Source: Chrysomallon squamiferum (taxonomy: Eukaryota; Mollusca; Gastropoda; Neomphalida; Peltospiridae). Taken from it: DNA of 27,500 bases. The DNA lies in NCBI GenBank assembly GCA_012295275.1, contig CM022666.1:2503616-2531115 (forward strand). Direction: 5' to 3'. The translations under genes were made by a program, and so were the position numbers. Under the pieces are notes generated by a model. That model was not told where the DNA came from. It was given only the letters and a program-made list of their open reading frames with translations, and searched no databases. Below, in pieces: positions 9,684-19,899 of this stretch (the first letter of the stretch is position 1; every line of letters starts with the position of its first letter).

Positions 9684-9690
9684 TTTGTTT
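9621..9690. repeat. (TTTA)n microsatellite
   Basis: A TTTA repeat of about 70 bp with one early interruption. It is the reverse complement of the AAAT class that recurs at 3.6, 15.1, 18.4 and 20.4 kb. Confidence 0.9.
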
Positions 9691-10009
9691 GTTTTTTATT
9701 TATTCATTTATAATGGTTTTATATTTAGAAAGTTAAATAAAAATTAAACAAACATACACTGACAAGCAAAATGAATCTGAATTTGTATATAAATATATAA
9801 ATGACAAAAGTTTTATTAGTATTGTGGTTAGTAGTAATATACACATTTTGTTGTTGTTATATTTTAATTAGAGATTCACTGAGCAAGAAACTAAATTTGT
9901 AAAAAAGTTTTTTCTTTTTTCTTTTTTTAACTTCTGTTTTATTAAAAGTATTTTGATATTTTCTGTTTAATATTCTACAGAAAACCAACCAGATGCAGTG
10001 TATACAAAT

Positions 10010-10260
10010 AAAAAACAATCATACAGAAACACAAACACACAAACATACATACAGAGATACATACATGTTATAAAAAGTTATAAATGCACTCATACACACA
10101 AATACAACATATACACACATATACAAATATATTCCGCAAAATATAATTACTCATATATGTGCACAGACACACACACACGCACACACAAACACACACACAC
10201 ATAGATTCACTTACACTCACTCAAACACACACATCTACACACATACACAGAAAGCAATAA
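10010..10260. repeat. Degenerate CA/ATACA-rich tract
   Basis: Imperfect CA, ACACAA and ATACA units spread over 250 bp. The + strand ORF through it (rich in T, H, K and Y) is low-complexity translation, not a gene. Confidence 0.8.
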
Positions 10261-10507
10261 ACAACACCACAATGAATAATAATAATAAAAAACTGCAATA
10301 AGAAGCAATTAAATAAATAAGCAGTAATCACAGCATATACACCAACAACGCTTATTATCAAACTAATAAATAAATAAATCATCTACAGCTACACAGCTGT
10401 AAAAGAAACAGTCAACAATCCATTAAACAAATGTAAAAAATAAAAATAAAAAAAATAAAAAAAATACAAATCTAAAAATCGAGTGCACTGAACTACTCCA
10501 CTTTTAC

Positions 10508-10519
10508 CTCATGCGACAT
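10508..10519 (-). CDS. Weak candidate for first coding segment (MSHE)
   Basis: On the minus strand, ATG TCG CAT GAG is followed directly by the donor GAG|GTAAAA. An in-frame stop (TAA) lies 15 nt before the ATG, as expected for a true start. The phase is 0 and would join the 7646 microexon without a break. A pyrimidine-rich acceptor-like site (CACGTTTTTTAG) lies a little upstream, so the segment could be the end of an exon whose 5' part is untranslated. Only four codons support this, which is very little; another, unseen first exon is just as possible. Confidence 0.15.
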
Positions 10520-10713
10520 TGTAACAAAAGCATTTTACTAAAAAACGTGTAGGACACTAGAACAACAGATCTTCTTCTCGCTGAATGAACAGTGTTAGGA
10601 GAAGGTGTGTGCTTTATTTACTCTTGGGTCTATTTTTACTTTTATCTCACTTGGAGTAGCAAGTCAGACATGGACAACACTTGACAAACTTCCTGATATG
10701 CTGATATGTATGT

Positions 10714-10715
<2 letters not shown>

Positions 10716-10780
<65 letters not shown>

Positions 10781-10798
10781 TGTGGGTGTGTGTGTGTG
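10716..10798. repeat. (TG)n microsatellite, about 80 bp
   Basis: A nearly perfect TG repeat with two late interruptions. The ORF on the + strand that ends in a V/C run comes from this tract. Its upstream 30 residues show no recognisable domain. Confidence 0.95.
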
Positions 10799-10918
10799 TA
10801 AGCAACTGCACCCATAGGGAAGTCTAGTAATATATAATTAATATAAAAAGTCTATAGATAAAATTGGGTTTGGCCAAAACAAATAAACATATGTCAAATT
10901 TAAGTAATTCCTGTTCCT

Positions 10919-10958
10919 TGTAAGTAAGTAAATAAGTAAGTAAGTAAGTAAGTAAGTA

Positions 10959-11025
<67 letters not shown>

Positions 11026-11046
11026 GTAGTAATAATAATAATAGTA

Positions 11047-11077
<31 letters not shown>

Positions 11078-11145
11078 AATATAATAATAATATAAATATA
11101 ATAATAAAATAATAATAATAATAATAAAAATGTAATAATAATAAC
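10919..11145. repeat. (TAAG)n followed by long (AAT)n
   Basis: A TAAG/AAGT repeat at 10919-10958 passes directly into an AAT repeat that runs, with increasing interruption, to about 11145. The poly-I and poly-Y ORFs here are artefacts. 11150-11760 is ordinary AT-rich DNA with a poly-T run near 11608-11621 and no visible gene. Confidence 0.9.
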
Positions 11146-11767
11146 AGTAACAATAACAACAATAATATTATAATAAAAAGAATAAAAATACATAAACAAC
11201 ATTTAGTAAACTACTTATAGAGCTCTGTCTGGAACTAGAAAAAAACCTGACAGAAACTGCACAATCATTTGTTCCTACAACCATTCACACATCTAACATG
11301 AACTAAACCTCTGGCACTCTGATTACAAAACACACAAATTCCAATGTTCTGTTGGACGATTTCGAGTGTGACATGGTGTTTGGAACTGCTAATACATAAA
11401 GATCTACAATCTCTTTTAACCATCTTTAACCATCTTTACTCACAGTTTACTGCCTTAGAGCTATGAGAACCTAGATTCATCAGAAAGTAACAGTTTAAAA
11501 GCCAAGATAATGAAAGAAAACTGATTTTCTTAATATTCTGATCACGGAAATCGTATATAAGCAATGCCATTGGGGCCAAAGTTGGGTTGTTTTGTTTTTT
11601 GGGTGGGTTTTTTTTTTTTTTGAGAATTTATCTAATTAGAAATGGAAATTATGAATATGTATTAAGTTACTAGCAAGCTATTAATATTAAAAATAATTAT
11701 AAACATTTCCATTTTTTAATAAATTATTAAACAATTTACAAATACTACATATATACTGGTATAGGCT

Positions 11768-12240
11768 AGAGTTACCAGTAAGTTATTCAGTATATATCCT
11801 ATATATAACTGATAGTCACAATACATTATTAAACTATGTGTGTATCCTACAATAATATAGTCTCCAATAAGTTATTACCAACTGTGTAACTTCCAAAAAC
11901 AGTCACTAGTTAATATTATAGACAATATATCCTATAATAATATGTTCTACAGTTACTGAAGATAGTATAGTTTACAAAAATCATTACATTCTGCAATTAT
12001 ATATAGTATGTTATTAAATATTACATGTATCCCACAATTAGAAAGTCACCAATATACTGAAACAGACAATTCATCCTACTGAAACAATCAGCAGTAAGTT
12101 ATTAAATATACTGCATACCCACAGGTAACATGAATCACAGTTATTTGAATCATTTAAAAATGCCTGTAGATGCTAAAACAAATGAATAATCCACAGTTTA
12201 AGTTATTAAATATGCACAGATAACTGATGATCAATAATAT
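11768..12240. repeat. Degenerate ~45-bp tandem array, about 10 copies
   Basis: Clear unit starts are at 11768, 11814, 11859 and 11901. Later, weaker copies are marked by AGTAAGTTATTAAATAT (near 12005, 12095, 12195). Core order: AGTCACCAATAAGTTATTAAAT, then a TGTGTATCCTACAATAATAT-type segment. High divergence hides it from simple inspection. Confidence 0.7.
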
Positions 12241-12975
12241 ATCTGTGTAAATGTAGAAATATATATATCATTTGTGTATGTGTATGTATTTATATATAGG
12301 TAAATAAGTATGTACATACATGTTAAAATATGCTACATTTCACGGCATAAGATTGAGAATTATTTTTTTTTAAATTAACATTTATATTAATTATCTGATG
12401 AACACTCATGTTACAAATCAAATATTACTGAACATTTTTTTCCAACTGATTCAGAGATATCAGTGATAATGGACATTTTTTTTTTTTTTTTTTTTTGTGT
12501 GTCATTTGTGGACAAGAAAATAATACTGAACAAAATATCGACATACAAAGCTGCATCATTCAGACAGTTGGTTATTAAAACATTACCTGAGATATTTTAT
12601 TACAAATATTTGCCTTGCTCTTCTGCTGGCAATCAGCTCATTGTGTGTATTTGTTAGTGGAGTGGAACCCCAGGGATGTTAACCAAACATGGCAGTTTTT
12701 TTTTTATTGTATCTGAACCATTTACAGATTCGGTCTTGAAACTGAAAAAAAGGTTGCTAACAGGATTTATATAATCCCATGAAAAATAAAAAATTTTTTT
12801 TTTTTTTTTTTAAATTTAAAAATCTGTTGCAAGATTAAAATCAAATTTATTAATAGTTTCTGGTTTTGAAACAGATAATGAGACAAAGACTGGAATGAAA
12901 AAACAAAACAAAAAAAACAAACAAACGAAAAAGCCATTCTCGTTATAAGTAAATTTAAATTGACTAATACTGTAA
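12241..12975. other. AT-rich non-coding DNA
   Basis: Poly-T runs lie at 12477-12496 and 12794-12811, with an A/C-rich patch at 12896-12930. The 64-codon + strand ORF at 12463-12657 starts in the poly-T run and has no recognisable features, so I do not call it a gene. Confidence 0.6.
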
Positions 12976-12989
12976 TGATTTGACCGTGT

Positions 12990-13375
12990 TATGGTCAGAT
13001 GACAACCGTATCAGGTTTATTTGAAATCAGTAGTCACGCTTAGTCTATCAAACTCTGATGTCCGTACAAATTTGTATCAAAATCAATGGTCAAGCTTAGA
13101 TGACCACACAAACATTATGCGAATCACTTGTCGTAATTTGATGACCGTGCCAGCTTGAGGTAAACTAGTGGTCAAACTCAGATAACCATACAAATTTGTA
13201 TCAAAACCAATGGTCAAGCTTAGATGACCACACAATCTTTATGTGAATCAGTGGTCAAGCTTAGACGATCAAACCAGCTTTATATAAACAAGAGGTCAAA
13301 CTCAGATGACCATATAAAACTTGATCAAAATCAGTGGTCAAGCTTGGATGACCACCCCATCTTTATTGTTAAGAA
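12990..13375. repeat. 41-bp tandem array with GGTCA...TGACC palindrome (array A)
   Basis: GGTCA cores lie at 13088, 13170, 13212, 13253, 13294 and 13336, with a decayed one near 13129: a 41-42 bp period. Each good unit holds GGTCAAGCTTAGATGACC, an inverted repeat (GGTCA/TGACC) around AGCTTAGA, followed by AYACAARCTTTAT and AATCAGT. Earlier, more decayed units extend left to about 12990. Array B (16.2-16.7 kb) carries the same unit in the reverse orientation. Confidence 0.85.
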
Positions 13376-13540
13376 GTGATAAAGATCTGAGATTTTATCT
13401 TTAAACACCTAAAGCTGTATTTATTTTTATAGTTTCAGCCATAAATATAATGAGAAGCTACTAAAATTCTTATCTTGAAAGAAACAAAAACATGAAAAAA
13501 ATACAAAAACTGAAAAAACAAACAACCCCGCCAAAGACAT

Positions 13541-14048
13541 GTAACATGAAAATCAGTTTCATGTCATACTAACAAAACACAGGAGTGAAGGTCTTTAAAA
13601 GAAAATAAAAATAAATAGATCAGCAACAACAACAACAACAACAACAGCGTCATCATCTCCAGACAATGTTACACTAGCAAAATACCAGAGAGAGGTCTTA
13701 TAAAAAACAAAAAAAACAAAACAAAAAAGTCCCAAAAACCTAAAAAGAAATGAAAAATATCAGTAAGAACAACAACAACAACAACAACAAAAATAATAAT
13801 AATAATAAAAAGGCAGCAACAACAAAATCAAAAAAAAAAAAAAAAAAAAAATCAAATTTGAGATATTTAACAACCTGAAAACCAGCTTCATATCAGATTG
13901 AAATGTTATGCTAGCAAAATATCATACTAAGGTCCTGTAAAAAAAACAACAAAACAAACAATGTAAGATATTCATCATCCTGAAAACCAGCTTCATCATC
14001 TCTTGTCTAAATGTTTTACTGACAGATTTGAGGTCAATAACCTACCGG
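13541..14048. repeat. Composite ~110-bp repeat with internal CAA/A-rich expansions, 4 copies
   Basis: Related blocks begin near 13541, 13650, 13871 and 13979. Each follows the order CCTGAAAACCAGCTTCATNTC, then AATGTTA(C/T)(A/G)CTAGCAAAATA, then GAGGTC. After GGTC each of the first three runs into an A/CAA-rich tract of variable length (including CAA tracts at 13622-13647 and 13769-13790, AAT at 13793-13808 and poly-A at 13831-13851). Variable expansion at one fixed place explains the unequal spacing. Confidence 0.75.
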
Positions 14049-14049
14049 T

Positions 14050-15080
14050 CATCTGATAATTAATTTAAAATTCCAAATTAGACTCCATTGATAAACTGTT
14101 TTAACTCTTGAGTGCTGTGTGAGATATTATCTTGTATAACAGTGTATTATCAGAAGGTATTGCATGACTCATTTTCTCTCATTCTTAAATTATGTTGTAT
14201 TGTTTTGTTACTTCATTTACCATCTACCTTCTGGTGCAGTGTTCTCCATTTTATTAAATACAGATATTTCTTGTCTCTGAATATTTAATGTTTGAAATTA
14301 TTTTCTTATTAATTTTTTTAATAAAATGTAGATTTTTGTGAGTTATAAATACAAAAATTAAATACAGTATTGGATTTTTGATATATATATATAATTATTC
14401 TTTTTAACAGCATATTGAATGTTGTATTGGATTTTAAAATATTATGTAAGAATTTCAGTTTATTCTTTGAATAAATAAAACTGTCATTTAAAAATAATAT
14501 TGTTCTTTTTTTTTTTCTTTTTTTTCCAGCCAAAAATTAAAAAAATAAATTAATAATAATAATAATAATAATCATTAAATAAATAAATAAATAATAAAAT
14601 TAATCAATAAAACAAGTTCCTTAAATTTTTTTTTTTTTCATTCCATATTGTTTTATTTTATTCTTATTTTATTTTAATTTTCATTTCATTCAATTTGTAT
14701 TATTTTATTTCTAAATTATTATTATTATTTATTAATTTATAAAACAAAATATTTTATATTCATAAATAAAACAAATATCAAAAACCACACATTTCCTATG
14801 TCTTAATTCAGTAATTTTTATTTTCCAAACAAAATAAAAAGATAAAAAAAAATATATTTAAAAACCAAACCCCAAAATGTAATATTGGTCTGCATAACCA
14901 GGTTGGAACAAAAGTTCATAGTGTTTTCTTAGAAAAATTCCAAGACAATATTTAGATATTTGTGTCTTTTTTTCCTCTAACTTTTATCATCTTGGAAACA
15001 TCTTCACCGATTCCATTCTTCCAAACTTTTGTACCAACCCAATGCATTAATATTTAATTAGGTTTATTTTATTTTAATTT
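14050..15080. other. AT-rich non-coding DNA
   Basis: Short AAT and AAAT tracts lie at 14550-14600 and scattered poly-T runs occur. The 71-codon minus ORF at 14318-14533 is a K/I/N-rich translation of AT-rich DNA. I see nothing else. Confidence 0.6.
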
Positions 15081-15114
15081 TTTAAAAACATTTTTTTATT
15101 TTACAAAGATTTAA

Positions 15115-15198
15115 ATAAAATAAAATAAAATAAGTAAATAAATTAATAAATAAATAAATAAATAAGAAAATAAATAAATAAATGAATAAATAAGAAAA

Positions 15199-15261
<63 letters not shown>

Positions 15262-15310
15262 GAAAATAAATAAATGAATAAATAAGAAAATAAATAAATA
15301 AATAAAATAA
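15115..15310. repeat. (AAAT)n array with patterned interruptions, about 190 bp
   Basis: Long AAAT repeat. AAATAAG and AAATGAATAAATAAG interruptions recur on both sides of a clean core (15192-15262), so the array was partly enlarged by copying multi-unit blocks. The L/F/I/Y ORFs on the minus strand are artefacts. Confidence 0.95.
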
Positions 15311-15539
15311 CATAACATAAAAGTAAATATCAACTATATTACATGCTAATACATGAATATTTAATTTGCTGGATTTTTCTCTTTTTTTTTTATTCATTTC
15401 CACAAAGAATTCATCTAAACACACACAAATAAGATCACATTTTCCACAGCTTTATTTAAAACCCTTTTGATCCAAGCACAAACAGCAGGTTTCAAAATGA
15501 TACACATTTAAACACACATACTTTGGGAAATTATATTTC

Positions 15540-15735
15540 AGTGTGCACAGATTTGTAGCAAGGAAGCGAATTTGTGTCTTCATTAACTTACATACCCACA
15601 AGGCCGAGCAACTCTTCCCAAGAGTCCACTTTGCGAAAGGTTACAAATTTAGTCATTAATTGTTAATAAACTCGCGTAATCACTCGATAGATGGGGGGGA
15701 GAAAGAAGCAGCACTGTTTAGTGACCACGTCCTTA
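15540..15735. other. Complex, low-repeat island
   Basis: Contains CpGs (CTCGCGTAATCACTCGATAG, 15671-15690) and few simple repeats, unlike its flanks. On the minus strand an ATG at 15654-15656 opens 20 codons (MTKFVTFRKVDSWEELLGLV) ending at a donor-like GTATGT (exon end 15596). The phase (1) does not fit the PH exons directly, so I leave it unassigned. Confidence 0.3.
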
Positions 15736-15742
15736 CATCTGT

Positions 15743-15744
<2 letters not shown>

Positions 15745-15799
<55 letters not shown>
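15745..15799. repeat. (GT)n microsatellite
   Basis: A perfect GT repeat of about 55 bp. With the GACA tract 85 bp on, it yields meaningless ORFs on both strands. Confidence 0.95.
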
Positions 15800-15800
<1 letters not shown>

Positions 15801-15884
15801 AGAATTGATACAGTTTTATTTGTTGGTTATGATTTCTTTCCATATGCATGGGTTTTACATATGATAGGTTTGCGAGAAATAACG

Positions 15885-15917
<33 letters not shown>
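15885..15917. repeat. (GACA)n microsatellite
   Basis: About eight GACA units, followed by purine-rich GAGAAA/GACAGAG-type DNA to about 16150 that looks like a decayed extension of the same repeat. Confidence 0.9.
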
Positions 15918-15919
<2 letters not shown>

Positions 15920-16234
15920 GAGAGAAGTAGACTGAGAAACTGAGAAAAAAGTAAAAAGGCAGAAACATAGTTGCAGTCAGGGAGACAAATGTAAATCAGC
16001 CAAGAGGCAAAATTTTGGACAGATCTGCTGGCAAAAAGAGAAAAACAGAGACAGAAAAGTAGAAAATATATATCAAGAAATTGATAGTATATCACACACA
16101 CAGAGAAAAAGTCTGAAAGACAGAGACAAGACAAAAAGAAGGAAAAAGTCAAGAGATACTGATACAGTTACTGAGGTATTGGAGCTAGCATGTTTTATGT
16201 CTTTAAAGATAAAAATCTGAATAACTTGTTCTGA

Positions 16235-16690
16235 TAAAGCTGGTATGGTCATTTTAGCTTGACCAGCCAGTATTTCTGAAAAAACCTCGTATGGTCATCA
16301 TAGCTTGACCAGTCAGTTTCTGACAAAATTGGTAAGGTCACCTTAGACAAACCTGTCACTATTTCAAAAAAAAGCTGATGGGTCATCTAAGTTGACCAAT
16401 ATTCCCGATAAAGCTGGTTATGGTCATTTCATCTTGACCAGCCAGAATTTCTGAAAAAAGAACCTGTTATGGACATTTAATCTTGGTAACTCTTCATGAT
16501 GAAGATGATACGGTCATCTAAGCTTGACCGGCCACCACTTCTGACAAAGCTGATGTGGTCATCTTAATCTGACCATCCAGAGTTTCTAAGCTCGACCATA
16601 CAACTGCTGCTGTGACCTCAGCTTGACCACACTGTTCCTTATATAGCTGGTGTGGACATGTAAGCTTGTTAACAGCAAAGCTGAATTGGT
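16235..16690. repeat. ~41-46 bp tandem array with GGTCA...TGACC palindrome (array B, reverse orientation to array A)
   Basis: GGTCA (or GGACA) marks units at 16247, 16293, 16336, 16381, 16422, 16471, 16512, 16557 and 16653. Consensus: AAAGCTGGTATGGTCATCTTAGCTTGACCAGCCAGNATTTCTGAC, given here as an order of blocks rather than one exact copy. Its reverse complement matches the array A unit through the palindrome and the following ATACCAGCTTT, so the two arrays are one family inverted. Confidence 0.85.
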
Positions 16691-16694
16691 CGTG

Positions 16695-17077
16695 TGTGTG
16701 ATACTGAATTAAGTGATCAAAATGATGTCATCATTATGTGTCTTTCCCCGTCAAAACTTACGCTAAGGAATTTTTGTTAAGTAATATTTCAACGTGTTAT
16801 TTAATTAGTGATGAAAAGGTGTCAGATAGAGATGCCTGGCGTTAGAACAAAATCCTTTTATGTCGCATTTTAAAGAAAGTATTAATAATAAAAAAGATAT
16901 ATATGATTACTTGGTTAGTATCTTAAAGTTAACACACGTTAATTCTTGCATCTATAAATTTGATAAGCATGATAAAAAAAAAAAGATCAGTTTAAAGCTT
17001 TTTCTTTTTGTATTTTCAGAATAAGTAATATCTAAAAATGTAAAAATGAATAATATGAAATAATAATAATATGAAAC

Positions 17078-17109
<32 letters not shown>

Positions 17110-17970
17110 GTTCTTTTGGTGATTTTCATTTAATTTTATAAATTAACTATAATAAAAAAATATCAATAACATGGATTTTAGTTTTATTATTTTCTGTAAG
17201 AATAAAAAAAAAGATCTGAAAGGAGAAAATATTTTCTTTTACTTTTTCTTTATCAGTTTCTCAGCTCCCTCTTTCTTTCTTTATCTAAAATGTTATATTT
17301 TCTTTCGTAAATAAATTAATTAATTTAAAAAAAAAAAGAAAAAAAAGAAAAATGAAAAGGACAGCACCATAAAAAATATTTAACTTTCAGTGAACCCAGA
17401 TTTTAAAGCTTTAATAAGCTTTTTTTTCTCTTTTCTTTAATTTAAATTTTACAGGTGATCATTTACAACTCAAATTTTTATTTCAAACTGGAATAACTGC
17501 CAAATTGGAAGGAAAATGTAATGGTGGAAAAAAATTATAAACTTAAAAAAAAAAAAAAAACTGAAAAATAAATCTTATTGACAATGACATGCATGCTATC
17601 TCTGTTATTGTTGTTGTTGTTATTATTATTATTATGACAGCTAGTATATTATTGCTGATAATACAACATAAGAAACATCATCATCATCTTTATCATAAAA
17701 ACTAAGTATATACTACATATAAAGTGTAATTTTTCAAAGTCCAAAACAAACACACAAGCACAAGCAACTTTAAGCACTGAGAAACAAGATTAATTACTGA
17801 ACAACTTCTAAATAATTTTATTTATTTACACAAGACTATCTAATGTCTTGCATGTTGTTCTAATATACTATTGAACAGCAGTGTGTTCAAGTATTTCTAT
17901 AATTAGTATCCAGCAAACTTTTATGGCTTCTTACACTATAAACTTTATATTACAAAGCTTTTTATAAAGC
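16695..17970. other. AT-rich non-coding DNA
   Basis: A short palindrome AATGATG-T-CATCATT lies at 16721-16735. (AAT)n occupies 17070-17106 and mixed A/T runs follow. No gene-like content. Confidence 0.6.
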
Positions 17971-18041
17971 AATAAAGTGAATCAGAGAAACAAGCCAAGC
18001 AGTGCATTAAGCTCAAGTTTAATTTTAATTGCAGTCATGTG

Positions 18042-18055
18042 TCTGTCTGTCTGTC

Positions 18056-18087
<32 letters not shown>

Positions 18088-18173
18088 TGTATGTATGTAT
18101 GTATGTATGTATGTATGTATGTATGTATGTATTTTATATATATGCATACACCACATACACATATATACATATA

Positions 18174-18209
<36 letters not shown>

Positions 18210-18210
18210 A
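18042..18210. repeat. Compound microsatellite (CTGT)n(ATGT)n ... (TC)n(AC)n
   Basis: CTGT units at 18042-18056 lead into about 70 bp of ATGT, then an ATAC-rich linker, TC and AC tracts (18175-18209). Several overlapping ORFs in all frames arise from this and are not genes. Confidence 0.95.
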
Positions 18211-18390
18211 TATCATGCACACAAACAAAGAAAAAAATGCATCTTAGACAGGAACAGACAATATATAGGACCGATCAAAATTTGATAAAATACACAAATA
18301 TTATTACAAACTCTATGAAATGAGGCATCTGAAAGGGTGATTACAGACATTCAAAATGTTAAAGTACTTTAAAAAAAAAATTAAAAAGTG

Positions 18391-18453
18391 ATTTAAATAA
18401 ATAAAATAAATATATAAATAAATAAATATATAAATAAATAAATAAATAAATAA
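18391..18453. repeat. (AAAT)n microsatellite
   Basis: AAAT units with TATA interruptions, followed by a short GATA/GACA patch at 18517-18556. Confidence 0.9.
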
Positions 18454-18839
18454 GAGTTAAGTAAAATAAACAACATTGTTATATTTTCCTCTTACACAAA
18501 ACAATACTGAAAAAAATAGATAGATAAACAGATAGACAGATACACATACAGATAGATGTATTAAAAAAAATATTTAAATTAAAAATTTCACACCTTTATA
18601 TGGAAACAACAAGAGTAAAAGATGTATGACAAATATGAAACAGGTCTTGCCTTTCTGTGTGTACAATTCAGCTGCAGAAAACACGACATTCCCTTTATAA
18701 ACCTGTGTAGAAAATCATTGACCAGGCACAATTAAAAATAACGAAGCAAACAAAACTAATGATATACTGTCAGGTATAAACCTCAGTTGCAAAATCAATT
18801 CATGCCACATGTCAGAAAGTTAGGAATGGTTCTGATGCT

Positions 18840-19500
18840 CAGTTGGAAATAACAGTTGAACGAAGTGTCAGTGGCTGCAGGATCAAAACCTTCTCGTCGG
18901 TGCTATTTCCCGTTTTTGACAAATGCTCTCGTTGGAAGTGTTAACGTGTTTTTGAGGCATGACATCGTGACTGGTTTTATTAAACACTTTGGTGAGTGCA
19001 GTCCTGTTGAAGAACAGAACAAGGTATGGTTCAGTGTTAGAGTATATCAAGATGTGGTAGGCAACTGGATCAATCCTTCTTAGTGGACCCATTGAGCTGT
19101 TTCTTATCCCTGCCAAAGACCATGCAGAATACTGTTTATGGGAGGGTGCATATAAACCTTTAAGAGTTTCTTTGATACTAGTTTGAAAACAAAAGTCCAT
19201 GAAATGGATACTGAGAGTTTTCTGTCATCTGAATGTTCCTGAATCATAATTATGTCTGTAAAACCAAACTGTGTCATTAAACAAAACATTTCATTCCTAT
19301 TCCTCTTTCTGGTGGCTTGTAAATACATCTACAGATTGTTTTGTTTGTTTAAACTATCATGAAAAGGACAGTCCATGTAATGGCAGGAAGATTAGATCTC
19401 GTGGACCATGGAATCACAGGATTCTTCTCTCGTGTTGTAATTTTATAATTTTAAATTGTGTTCAAATAAACCAACCTTCTATCCTTTTTTTTTAAATTCA
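18840..19500. other. Complex island with overlapping short ORFs, unassigned
   Basis: About 660 bp almost free of simple repeats and richer in G/C. Frames are open on both strands: + 18856-19083, + 19271-19495, - 18883-19200 and - 19104-19328. None shows a motif I recognise, none has clean exon boundaries that fit the PH gene, and they overlap heavily, so at most one is real. AATAAA lies at about 19465 on the + strand. Candidates are a decayed mobile element, a non-coding transcript, or unique conserved intron. Confidence 0.35.
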
Positions 19501-19525
19501 TTTTTGATTCTTTCATTCTTTCATG

Positions 19526-19870
19526 TTAGAAATTATGTAAAAATAATAAAAACAATGACTGGCAGTAATATGTAATGATGTCATTAAGGCACATGAAGTT
19601 TTTATAAATTGCAGGTTTCAAACCATTTATCCAGTTTCCAGAAATCTTGGGGAAATTCAGAAAACTAGCTACTTTTGAATTAGTCAAGCTTTGTTTTAGT
19701 TTCCAAGAAGCCCATTCAAGTGAGAGTGTTGCTGTTACAAGGGACCCTATCATGTAAGTCATTATTTGTTTCAGTTTACTTTCTTTTTCATTGTTTATCA
19801 TGTCTGAAAGACTAACACAAACATAACTTGCTAGTGAAAAGCATACTCTATTCAAGTATTCTGATAATGG
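19526..19870 (-). other. Open frame of about 110 codons, unassigned
   Basis: The frame is open from a stop near 19885 to 19526. It lacks an ATG near its start and has an acceptor-like TTACCATTATCAG at its 5' end. It includes INNEKESKLKQIM, mildly like the EKE.(K/R)LK..M stretch of ABCA transporters, but the surrounding residues do not continue the match. No domain call is justified. Confidence 0.2.
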
Positions 19871-19899
19871 TAAGTCAATTAATACAGACTAAACACTAA

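Noticed and set aside
10605-11202. ORFs rich in V/C, I or Y over TG and AAT tracts
   Set aside because: They are direct translations of microsatellites with no other content; the same holds for ORFs at 9998, 15082, 15143, 15733, 17982-18323, 22095-22365, 22731-23026, 25416-25804 and 26185-26596.
18594-18671. Minus-strand 26-codon open segment after a good acceptor (GTTTTCTGCAG)
   Set aside because: The donor GTGTGA is weak and the peptide (LNCTHRKARPVSYLSYIF...) shows no family likeness; chance is likely in this much sequence.
19526-19855. Resemblance of INNEKESKLKQIM to the EKE-LK stretch of ABCA transporters
   Set aside because: The match covers about ten residues only; flanking residues lack the hydrophobic helix pattern and no neighbouring ABC exon is present.
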